A stretch of 8,094 bases of DNA from Chlorobiales bacterium (GTDB taxonomy: Bacteria; Bacteroidota; Chlorobiia; Chlorobiales; Chlorobiaceae), in assembly GCA_022360415.1 (NCBI GenBank), contig JAKSDB010000117.1:1-8094 (forward strand). Direction: 5' to 3'. Of this stretch, positions 1-5,534 are shown piece after piece. Below the pieces are notes generated by a model. The model worked only from the letters and a program-made list of their open reading frames with translations. It did no database searches and had not been told where the DNA came from. How positions within the stretch are numbered: the first letter of the stretch is position 1; each line of letters starts with the position of its first letter. Position numbers and translations under genes: made by a program.

Positions 1-14
1 CACAAAACCAGATC

Positions 15-22
15 AAGGGAGG
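15..22 (+). promoter_or_regulatory. Strong Shine-Dalgarno of the RiPP precursor gene
   Basis: The bases AAGGGAGG lie five bases before the ATG at 28, a near-ideal ribosome binding site. It fixes the start of the small precursor gene. It is also the best ribosome binding site in the four-gene block: the three enzyme genes downstream have weak or no recognisable sites. This fits a precursor made in larger amounts than its modifying enzymes. No promoter is visible in the 27 bases before the gene, so transcription must start to the left of the window. Confidence 0.8.
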
Positions 23-27
23 CCCTC

Positions 28-282
28 ATGCCAGGAAAAAAACCCCGCTCATACCTGAAACGCCAGAAAACGCTCATCCTGCAAGCTCTTACCGATCCGA
101 AGTTCAGAAAACTGCTTCAGGAAAACCCCAAAGAAGCTCTCGGCGCTAAAAGGTTGACTGCTGATATGAAAAAAGAGATCCAGCTTGTCCTTGCAGCAGT
201 CAAAGGCATCAATTCCCAGATTTCTGCCCTTGCCGATGAGTTACTCTGTGCAAATGGTGGCGGCGGATGCGGTATCGCATGA
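28..282 (+). CDS. RiPP precursor peptide with NHLP-like leader and Cys/Gly-rich core
   Basis: This 84-residue protein probably is the substrate of the three radical SAM enzymes encoded behind it. Residues 4-15 are basic. Residues 16-40 contain LTDPKFRKLL followed by NPKEALGA, which resembles the D-P-x-F-R-x-x-L...P-x-x-A-L signature of nitrile-hydratase-alpha-type (NHLP, proteusin) leaders. Residues 41-72 are predicted mostly helical. The tail from residue 73 changes character abruptly to LCANGGGGCGIA, with Cys74, four consecutive glycines (77-80) and Cys81; this is the likely core. The leader is shorter than in classical proteusins and the C-terminal half of the nitrile hydratase fold is missing. 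The start is set by a strong Shine-Dalgarno. The last 29 bases are also read as the start of the next gene. RiPP precursor status is inferred from size, leader resemblance, tail composition and neighbours; the cleavage site and product are unknown. Confidence 0.78.
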   Translation: MPGKKPRSYLKRQKTLILQALTDPKFRKLLQENPKEALGAKRLTADMKKEIQLVLAAVKGINSQISALADELLCANGGGGCGIA

Positions 283-1375
283 CGAAACCGATGGGGCGCA
301 CGCGGAGGTTCTTGTAGCGGCGACATGGCAATGCAACCTGCGTTGTTCCTATTGCTTTGTCGAAAACAGCATCGCGCCTGCATTACAGCCGCCGATGTCC
401 CCCTTCCTCGCGAGGAAAGCTGTCGACGCACTGCATAAAGGCTTTGTCGACTGTGAAACGGTATGCATCCATCTTTACGGAGGGGAGCCTCTTGCAAACC
501 TTCCCGCCCTCAAGGCGATGGTCAGGCAGGCCGCAACGTATTCCGACGACCGTCTCAGTTTCGCAATCACGACCAACGGCACTCTGGGAACACCGGAAGC
601 TGTCGAGCTGCTGCATGAGGGAAATTTCCAGGTAATACTAAGCATCGACGGGCCTGCGCATGTTCATGATGCCGTACGCAGGACTTCAGACGGCAAGAAT
701 ACGCACCAGCTTGTTCTGGACTTCCTCGATGCCCTTCGCCGGAACACCTCGTGCTCGATCAGGGGTTCCTCCGTAATCAGGTCGGGCTGGAGCCTGTCGG
801 AAGCATCGGCATACCTTGAAACGCTTCCTCTCGACACTGTGAAGGCACAGGCTGTCCGCTCTTCCCCGGACGATTCCCATACCCTGTCTGAAACGGAGTT
901 CGATGCTTACCTTGAGGATCTCGACCGTATAGGTGACGGGGTCATCGGGGATATCGAATCGGGAAACATGCCGCTTGACGACCGGTTTTCCGCGAGGGTG
1001 CTCCAGCTTCTTGCCGGTAAAGAACGACGGTCATTCTGCGGTGCCGGCCGCACCATGCTCGGCATCAACCCTGACGGTTCAGTGGTTCCCTGTATACTCA
1101 TGGGAAAGAATGCCCCCTCTCTCGGACATATCGATGACGAACCGGAAGCATGGCGGAAAAAAGGAGTGGAGTGGAGCGATGCCATGACGCTCCAGGCAGC
1201 ATGCAGCGAATGCCGTGCGGTTGAGCTGTGCAGGGGCGGCTGTCCTGCCGTCATGCCGGTCTGCGCGGAAAGCGAGTGTGAGATAACCCGTAAAAACTGT
1301 GAAATCGCCATGCGGATTTATCGCCACTTTCAGCATGATCCTTCGAAACTGCTGATCCTCGCAGGCATATCATGA
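254..1375 (+). CDS. Radical SAM/SPASM peptide maturase 1
   Basis: This 373-residue enzyme probably installs a radical-dependent cross-link or other modification on the precursor. The radical SAM cluster motif C27-x3-C31-x2-C34 (CNLRCSYC) lies near the N terminus, GGEP follows at 76-79, and ISIDGPA is at 129-135. The C-terminal SPASM domain shows C262, C280, then C317-x2-C320-x5-C326-x3-C330, and C349, enough ligands for two auxiliary 4Fe-4S clusters. C337 and C342 are extra. SPASM enzymes of RiPP loci make thioether, C-C or C-O links or epimerise residues; which applies here cannot be read from sequence. ATG 254 was chosen. GTG 257 and ATG 236 are alternatives, but no ATG, GTG or TTG occurs in frame between 260 and the first cluster cysteine, so overlap with the precursor is unavoidable. 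There is no N-terminal PqqD-like leader-binding (RRE) domain. Its stop overlaps the next start as ATGA. Confidence 0.88.
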   Translation: MVAADAVSHDETDGAHAEVLVAATWQCNLRCSYCFVENSIAPALQPPMSPFLARKAVDALHKGFVDCETVCIHLYGGEPLANLPALKAMVRQAATYSDDRLSFAITTNGTLGTPEAVELLHEGNFQVILSIDGPAHVHDAVRRTSDGKNTHQLVLDFLDALRRNTSCSIRGSSVIRSGWSLSEASAYLETLPLDTVKAQAVRSSPDDSHTLSETEFDAYLEDLDRIGDGVIGDIESGNMPLDDRFSARVLQLLAGKERRSFCGAGRTMLGINPDGSVVPCILMGKNAPSLGHIDDEPEAWRKKGVEWSDAMTLQAACSECRAVELCRGGCPAVMPVCAESECEITRKNCEIAMRIYRHFQHDPSKLLILAGIS

Positions 1376-2634
1376 CGACAATCCCTACAGGAGTAAAAAA
1401 GAACCTGCTCCGCTCCCTTTCAGTTGCCCCGGAAGGCTTCGATCGTACCTGCCTGATGCCGCAGCCGTTGACCCGATGCCCCTCCCGGATCAGCTCGCTT
1501 GCGCTGGATATTTCAGGACGTTGCAACCTTGCCTGCCGATACTGTGCCGAATCGGCGACACAGCCGAAGAACAGGCCTCCTATGGAGCCGGGTCAATTGA
1601 AAGATATCCGGCTCTTCATGCTGAAACAGGGGCAGGAATTAGCCTCGTTCAGGTTGGGAAGCGGAGAACCCATGCTCAACAAACCGCTGCTTCATGAACT
1701 TCAGAGACTGATCGAACCCGGGTTTCCGGTTTCCGGGGCTCGCCGTCCTGAGGTGTTTATCACAACAAACGGTACACTGATTGAAAAAGACGATATCGAT
1801 TGGCTTGCCGCCTCGGGCTGGAATGTAAAAATAAGCATCGACGGCCCCGCCTCCGTGCATGATCGATGGAGGGTTTTTCCCGGAGGAAACGGGACGCATT
1901 CAAGGATTTCCGGCATTGTAAGAGTACTTGCCGAGAAGATGCCTGAAAAATTCAGTGTAACAGCGGTGCTTGCCGCAGGAAGTGATCCTGAAAAAGTATT
2001 CGGTGCCCTTGCCTCATTGGGTGTCCGCAGGATTGAGCTGGTGCCTGCCGTCCACGAAGATCCCGCCATCCCGCCACAGAATGAAGATATCGAAAGGTAC
2101 GGAGAATTCATTGACCGGTATGTCGAGAGGGCGGCTGCCTCCGAAACCGGTCTTCCGCAGCTGGTTCGCTTCTCAAACAGGGTGGCAAGGATAATGGGCT
2201 ACGACAACAGCTACGTCCAGTGCGGTGCCGGCAGAAATTTTGTCGGAGTAGGCCCGGAAGGTGAGTTCTATCCCTGTTTCAGGTTTATCGGGGTGAAAGC
2301 TTACCGTATGGGCAGCATAGCCGCCGGTCTGGACAGTCGCCTTGCTGATTCTTTCAGAAAGGGGCCTGCCCGCCCCTGGAGTGAAAGAAATACCTGCACA
2401 AAATGCTGGGCCGCACCCCTGTGTGGCGGGCCCTGTTTTGCAGTTACCGAACTGTTCGGTCCGGGAGAAGGTGAACCGCTTCCTCTTCAATGCGCTTTCA
2501 CTCTCATAGAATCACATGGAGCATGGAGACTGTTCGATACCCTGCAAAAACAGAGCCCGGAAAAGCTCCTTGCTTATCTGCCATCTGCCTTACGGAATCA
2601 TGAGAAAGCGTATCGTACTGGTCAAACCACCTGA
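1372..2634 (+). CDS. Radical SAM/SPASM peptide maturase 2
   Basis: This is a second SPASM-type radical SAM protein, 420 residues, presumably acting on the same precursor. It shows C51-x3-C55-x2-C58 (CNLACRYC), GSGEP at 96-100, ISIDGPASVHD at 154-164, and a SPASM domain with C284, C302, C342-x2-C345-x5-C351-x3-C355 and C374. The spacing in the SPASM region, including 18 residues from the fourth clustered Cys to the last Cys, is identical to that of the preceding enzyme. The two also share CGAGR and a C-terminal PEKLL/PSKLL segment, so they look like diverged paralogues. The 50 residues before the cluster motif are longer than in maturase 1 and carry C27 and C36, but they are too short for a PqqD/RRE domain. 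The ATG at 1372 shares four bases with the previous stop and has no strong Shine-Dalgarno, which suggests translational coupling. The chemistry is not predictable from the sequence. Confidence 0.88.
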   Translation: MTTIPTGVKKNLLRSLSVAPEGFDRTCLMPQPLTRCPSRISSLALDISGRCNLACRYCAESATQPKNRPPMEPGQLKDIRLFMLKQGQELASFRLGSGEPMLNKPLLHELQRLIEPGFPVSGARRPEVFITTNGTLIEKDDIDWLAASGWNVKISIDGPASVHDRWRVFPGGNGTHSRISGIVRVLAEKMPEKFSVTAVLAAGSDPEKVFGALASLGVRRIELVPAVHEDPAIPPQNEDIERYGEFIDRYVERAAASETGLPQLVRFSNRVARIMGYDNSYVQCGAGRNFVGVGPEGEFYPCFRFIGVKAYRMGSIAAGLDSRLADSFRKGPARPWSERNTCTKCWAAPLCGGPCFAVTELFGPGEGEPLPLQCAFTLIESHGAWRLFDTLQKQSPEKLLAYLPSALRNHEKAYRTGQTT

Positions 2635-3886
2635 AACATCGAGGCTGAATTTCGGCACGTTCAGTCTTGCCGTACTGGCAGGAGCTGTCCGGCACATCGC
2701 AGATATTACACTTGTCGATGCCACCGATCTTGACCGTGATGAAGCCGCGAGAGAAGTGATTGCCGAAAATCCTGACATTATCGGGGTGACCGTTATGAGC
2801 GAGGAGTCTGTAGGCCCGGCGTCCTGTTTTGTCCGCTCACTGAAAAACAGCCTGAAACAGACGCCCCACCCGCCAACCATCATTGCCGGCGGGCATGGAG
2901 CGTCCATGCATCCCTTGCCGCTGCTGCACTCCGGGGCCGCTGCAGTTGTCTACGGTGAAGGGGAAAAAACAATGCGTCAGGTGGTTGAAGAAGGCATTGT
3001 ACCGGGAGCAAAGGGACTTGTCTGCCAGGGAAAAAACGGCACTGTCAGGGGAAAACCCCAGGAACCGGTTTACCCGCTCGACAGCCTGGAAAAACCTGCA
3101 AGGGACCTTATGCCGGCCTCCGAGAATGTGTTTCTTATGGAAACCAGCAGAGGGTGTCCGCATTCATGCAGGTTTTGTGAAACAACACGTTTTTACGGAC
3201 GCGAATGGAGACCTTTTTCTCCCGGAAGGATAGCGGAAGAAGTCCATGAGCTTGTGGAAAAGTATCGGGCATGGATCATCCACTTTGCGGACGATAATTT
3301 TGCCGCCGATCCCGACAGGGTTCTGCGGATCTGCGATGAGCTCCAAAAAGTCTCACTACCTTTCGTCATCCTTGCATCCGCCAGGGCTGACGACCTGGCT
3401 TCCCGTCCCGTCCTGCTGAAAGAGATGTCCGACGCCCGAATCCGAAGGATCACTGTTGGTGTAGAAACCCTGGATCCGCTTACAGCCGGAAAAGCCGGGA
3501 AACCCGTTTCCCCTGGCATCTACAAAGAAGTTTTCAGGAAAATGCGCGAGCACGATATCTTTTCGGTGGCATCCTTTATTGTCGGACTTCCTGGAGAGTC
3601 ACCTGAAATCAGAAAAAACAGTGTTGCTCTGGCTCTCGATGCCGCTCCTGATGCCGCTCATTTTCTACCGTTCCTGCCACTGGCGGGGACACCCTACGCG
3701 AATGAGCGTAAACCCGGCAAAGCCGATCAGCAAGACATCAGGGACAGCAGCATCTTCAGTACCGCTTTCAGGAATCATCCGGCTACAATTGCACGGTTGA
3801 AGGAAGCAGTCGACAGAGGCGGGATACGGGGGCTTTTTGCTGAAAAAACTCTTCAAAAAGGTTATACCGGGATGAACAGGCAATGA
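2600..3886 (+). CDS. B12-binding domain radical SAM protein (candidate peptide methylase)
   Basis: This 428-residue protein has the class B methylase layout. An N-terminal cobalamin-binding-like Rossmann domain (about 1-145) starts with KRIVLVKPPE and contains IIGVTVMS, AGGHGAS (96-102) and VVYGEGE (116-122). A radical SAM barrel follows with C186-x3-C190-x2-C193 in TSRGCPHSCRFC, then FADDNF (229-234), VGVETLDP and IVGLPGES. The DxHxxG cobalamin-ligand motif is absent, which is normal for many B12 radical SAM enzymes. In RiPP pathways such enzymes methylate unactivated carbons (polytheonamide is an example), so C-methylation of the core is a reasonable inference; ring-forming or other B12-dependent chemistry is possible. 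The ATG at 2600 starts the domain at its usual point. A longer reading from 2516 adds only residues overlapping maturase 2. It overlaps the upstream gene by 35 bases, has only a weak GGA before the start, and ends the + strand operon. Confidence 0.87.
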   Translation: MRKRIVLVKPPETSRLNFGTFSLAVLAGAVRHIADITLVDATDLDRDEAAREVIAENPDIIGVTVMSEESVGPASCFVRSLKNSLKQTPHPPTIIAGGHGASMHPLPLLHSGAAAVVYGEGEKTMRQVVEEGIVPGAKGLVCQGKNGTVRGKPQEPVYPLDSLEKPARDLMPASENVFLMETSRGCPHSCRFCETTRFYGREWRPFSPGRIAEEVHELVEKYRAWIIHFADDNFAADPDRVLRICDELQKVSLPFVILASARADDLASRPVLLKEMSDARIRRITVGVETLDPLTAGKAGKPVSPGIYKEVFRKMREHDIFSVASFIVGLPGESPEIRKNSVALALDAAPDAAHFLPFLPLAGTPYANERKPGKADQQDIRDSSIFSTAFRNHPATIARLKEAVDRGGIRGLFAEKTLQKGYTGMNRQ

Positions 3887-3912
3887 ACACCTGAGAAAAA
3901 CGCTGATTGCCG

Positions 3913-3946
3913 AAAAAAAGGAACCCGCTTGTTGGTAAACCGGGTT
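3913..3946 (-). terminator. Rho-independent terminator of the MATE gene
   Basis: Read on the - strand, AACCCG (3946-3941) and CGGGTT (3927-3922) can pair as a six-base-pair stem with a 13-base loop. CC and seven T residues (3919-3913) follow. This lies 22 bases after the stop of the MATE gene. On the + strand the same stem is followed by AATCCATTACC with no U-run, so it would stop the RiPP operon poorly, if at all. The 81-base convergent gap (3887-3967) shows nothing else of note. Confidence 0.6.
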
Positions 3947-3967
3947 AATCCATTACCTTTCTCTACC

Positions 3968-5320
3968 CTAAAATGCCTCGTGGACAATCTTGTCAGGCCG
4001 CATTACCGAAAAGAAAAAGAGCACGAAGAGAAAAGTCATAAACTCGGCTACCGAGAATGAGATAAAGATTCCATTGTCACCGAAAAACACCGGCAGTATC
4101 GTCACAAGCAGGAGAGGAAGGACAAGGGTTCGTGAAAGGGCAACGAAAGCTGAAGGAAGCGGTTTGTGAATGGCCGTAAAATACGCGCTGAACACAACGT
4201 TAAAACCGTTCCAGAGAAAAGCGGGCCAGCTCAGTGAAATAAACGCCAGTGTAATGCGCATCGTCGCCTCGGTGCCATTATCGAGAAACAGACCCGCAAG
4301 CTGTTCCGGAATGAGAAGAAGCATGACTACCAGAGAAAAACCTACACAGGCAACACACAACGATGCCAGCCCGAGAAATCCTTTGATCCGGCCCGGCTGC
4401 CTTGCCCCGTAATTCGTACTGATGATAGGTTGAAGAGCATCTGAAAAACCGTAAACCACAATCTGCTCGGCAAAGAAAAGATAGTGCATGATGGTAAATG
4501 CCGCGACGCCTTCAACACCGAACCTCCCTATCATTATCCAGTTGAAGACAAGAATGACGATAGCCGCTGATAACTGGTTTGCGAATTCAGACATGCCGTT
4601 GTAGGCCACTTTTATCATTTCGCTCCACTCCTGCTGTTTCCAGGAAAACCTTAGCACAGATTTTTTCAGAAAAAAGTGTACCATCAAAACCAGGAAACTG
4701 GTAACATGTGCAAGACCTGTCGCCAGCGCGGCGCCCCGCAGACCCATGCCCCATGCTGCAACAAACAACCAATCAAAAAAAACATTCACCAGGGCAGCGG
4801 AAACGATCGCGGCAGCGGCAAGAAAAGGCTGACCGTCAACACGTACGAAAAAAGAAAGGCAGAGGCTTACAGGGAGAAAGAACATGAAAAGCAGCATGAT
4901 AAGCAGGTATTCCCTCACCAGGGGCGCCAGAACTTCGTTGGCCCCGAGCATGGCAACAACCTGATCGATAAACAGAATTCCCGAGACAGCAAGGATCAGC
5001 GTCAGAAAGGATACCGTGATCAGGGTTTTTGAAAAAACCGCATTGGCAGCATCCCTTTTTGACTCTCCGATATATTTGCCGCAGCGGACCATGCCGCCGA
5101 CCGAGAACATAACGCCGACCCCGAGGAGGAGACTGAAAACCGGCATGATAATGTTGATCGAAGCAAGAGCGCTGTCTCCGACATAGTTACCCACGAAAAT
5201 CCCGTCAACAATACCCGAGGAAGAAATCGCAAGCATTCCCAGAACATTGGGAATCGCGTGATAAAAAAATACGGTGACGATATTGCCTTGCAGCATATCG
5301 ACAAAGCGATCTCTACCCAT
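3968..5320 (-). CDS. MATE-family multidrug/organic cation efflux transporter
   Basis: This 450-residue protein is strongly hydrophobic, with about twelve membrane segments in two similar halves, the usual size of MATE antiporters. Typical pieces are IPNVLGMLAISSSGIVDGIF at 23-42, FVRVDGQPFLAAA near 158-170, NVFFDWLF near 179-186 and FSDALQPIISTNYGARQPG near 292-310; the overall look is MepA-like. Such proteins sit in the inner membrane and export cationic drugs in exchange for Na+ or H+. Substrate is unknown here. ATG 5320 is preferred: GAGAG lies about five bases ahead and the conserved region begins at once. ATG 5332 and TTG 5362 are in-frame alternatives without well-placed ribosome sites. 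The gene is divergent from the TetR gene and convergent with the RiPP operon, and its own terminator follows, so control by the TetR protein is more likely than a role in the RiPP pathway. Confidence 0.88.
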   Translation of the reverse strand: MGRDRFVDMLQGNIVTVFFYHAIPNVLGMLAISSSGIVDGIFVGNYVGDSALASINIIMPVFSLLLGVGVMFSVGGMVRCGKYIGESKRDAANAVFSKTLITVSFLTLILAVSGILFIDQVVAMLGANEVLAPLVREYLLIMLLFMFFLPVSLCLSFFVRVDGQPFLAAAAIVSAALVNVFFDWLFVAAWGMGLRGAALATGLAHVTSFLVLMVHFFLKKSVLRFSWKQQEWSEMIKVAYNGMSEFANQLSAAIVILVFNWIMIGRFGVEGVAAFTIMHYLFFAEQIVVYGFSDALQPIISTNYGARQPGRIKGFLGLASLCVACVGFSLVVMLLLIPEQLAGLFLDNGTEATMRITLAFISLSWPAFLWNGFNVVFSAYFTAIHKPLPSAFVALSRTLVLPLLLVTILPVFFGDNGIFISFSVAEFMTFLFVLFFFSVMRPDKIVHEAF

Positions 5321-5342
5321 TACGGCTCTCATTTGCGGGCAT
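5313..5342 (-). other. Nine-codon upstream ORF overlapping the MATE start
   Basis: On the - strand, AGGAG at 5354-5350 stands seven bases before an ATG at 5342. That ATG opens a nine-codon frame (MPANESRNG) whose stop, TAG at 5315-5313, lies just past the MATE start at 5320 in another frame. The best Shine-Dalgarno in this leader therefore serves this mini-ORF and not the transporter. It could couple or throttle MATE translation, or be a relic of a longer start disrupted by a frameshift. Expression is not shown by the sequence. Confidence 0.35.
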
Positions 5343-5351
5343 TGCAAATCT

Positions 5352-5379
5352 CCTGTTAACAATTTCCAAAAATAACAGG
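5352..5379 (-). promoter_or_regulatory. Dyad / 5' hairpin covering the Shine-Dalgarno in the MATE leader
   Basis: CCTGTTA and TAACAGG form a perfect seven-base inverted repeat separated by 14 bases. On the - strand transcript the 3' arm (5358-5352) includes the AGG of the AGGAG site at 5354-5350, so a folded stem would hide that ribosome site. The start of transcription predicted from the -10 element is near 5378, which would put the hairpin at the extreme 5' end of the mRNA. As DNA, the same dyad could instead be an operator at the transcription start. Confidence 0.4.
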
Positions 5380-5384
5380 CTCAG

Positions 5385-5413
5385 AATATAGCGTAATCAG
5401 GTATAGTAAGCAA
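5385..5413 (-). promoter_or_regulatory. Sigma-70-like promoter of the MATE gene
   Basis: On the - strand, TTGCTT (5413-5408) and TATATT (5390-5385) are separated by exactly 17 bases, matching TTGACA and TATAAT at four and five of six positions. Transcription would start near 5378, giving a leader of about 58 bases to the ATG at 5320. Confidence 0.55.
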
Positions 5414-5420
5414 TTCTTAC
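5406..5420. repeat. Inverted repeat over the MATE -35 element
   Basis: GTAAG (5406-5410) and CTTAC (5416-5420) are perfect inverted arms around CAATT. The repeat overlaps the -35 hexamer of the proposed MATE promoter and lies nine bases from the tandem TetR-type operators. It is short enough to be chance, but its position suits a regulator-binding site different in sequence from the TTTAATCA sites. Confidence 0.3.
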
Positions 5421-5429
5421 AAAATCAAA

Positions 5430-5465
5430 TTTAATCACTTGACTTATTTTAATCATTTGATTAAA
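5430..5465. promoter_or_regulatory. Two tandem 18-bp TetR-type operators
   Basis: The right copy (5448-5465) is TTTAATCATTTGATTAAA, a perfect dyad of two eight-base arms around TT. The left copy (5430-5447), TTTAATCACTTGACTTAT, keeps the full left arm and a decayed right arm (TGA and a later A retained). The copies abut head to tail with an 18-base period. Size and symmetry suit a TetR-family dimer, and the sites cover the -35 and -10 region of the tetR promoter and lie just upstream of the MATE -35. Autorepression with possible control of both divergent units is the natural inference. Confidence 0.6.
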
Positions 5466-5466
5466 T
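5439..5466 (+). promoter_or_regulatory. Likely promoter of the tetR-adaptor-RND operon
   Basis: TTGACT (5439-5444) matches the -35 consensus at five of six positions. TTAAAT (5461-5466), 16 bases downstream, is a modest -10; TAAATT one base later with 17-base spacing is equivalent. Both hexamers lie in or at the edge of the tandem operators, so a bound repressor would block RNA polymerase. The remaining leader to the ATG at 5535 (about 60 bases) has no strong ribosome site. Confidence 0.45.
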
Positions 5467-5534
5467 TGTTATCGAAAAACAAACATTCCATGTGCATTGC
5501 ACTCTCTCCATAGAGAAGCAGAGACAACAACAGT

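Noticed and set aside
185..253. Longer N terminus for maturase 1 from the TTG at 185 or ATG at 236
   Set aside because: It would overlap the precursor even further with residues not typical of SPASM proteins, and no ribosome site precedes either codon. ATG 236 cannot be fully excluded.
907..1311. Open frames on the opposite strand of the enzyme genes (for example 907-1311 -, 1701-2111 -, 4676-5032 +)
   Set aside because: They lie within clear protein-coding genes, have no family resemblance and show low-complexity composition typical of shadow frames.
2516..2599. Upstream start for the B12 radical SAM gene at 2516
   Set aside because: The extra 28 residues precede the conserved Rossmann start (KRIVLVKPPE) and lie inside maturase 2 coding sequence.
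2600..3040. Search for a DxHxxG cobalamin ligand in the B12-type domain
   Set aside because: The motif is absent, but many class B radical SAM enzymes lack it, so I kept the B12-domain call on the basis of the AGGHGAS and YGEGE signatures.
3968..5320. MATE transporter as exporter of the RiPP product
   Set aside because: It is on the opposite strand, has its own promoter and terminator, and shares its control region with a TetR/RND locus. The proximity is better explained by chance.
5493..5516. Small palindromes in the tetR leader: TGCATTGCA (5493-5501) and a TCTCT/AGAGA stem (5503-5516)
   Set aside because: Very short, without a supporting context such as overlap with promoter or ribosome site; likely chance.
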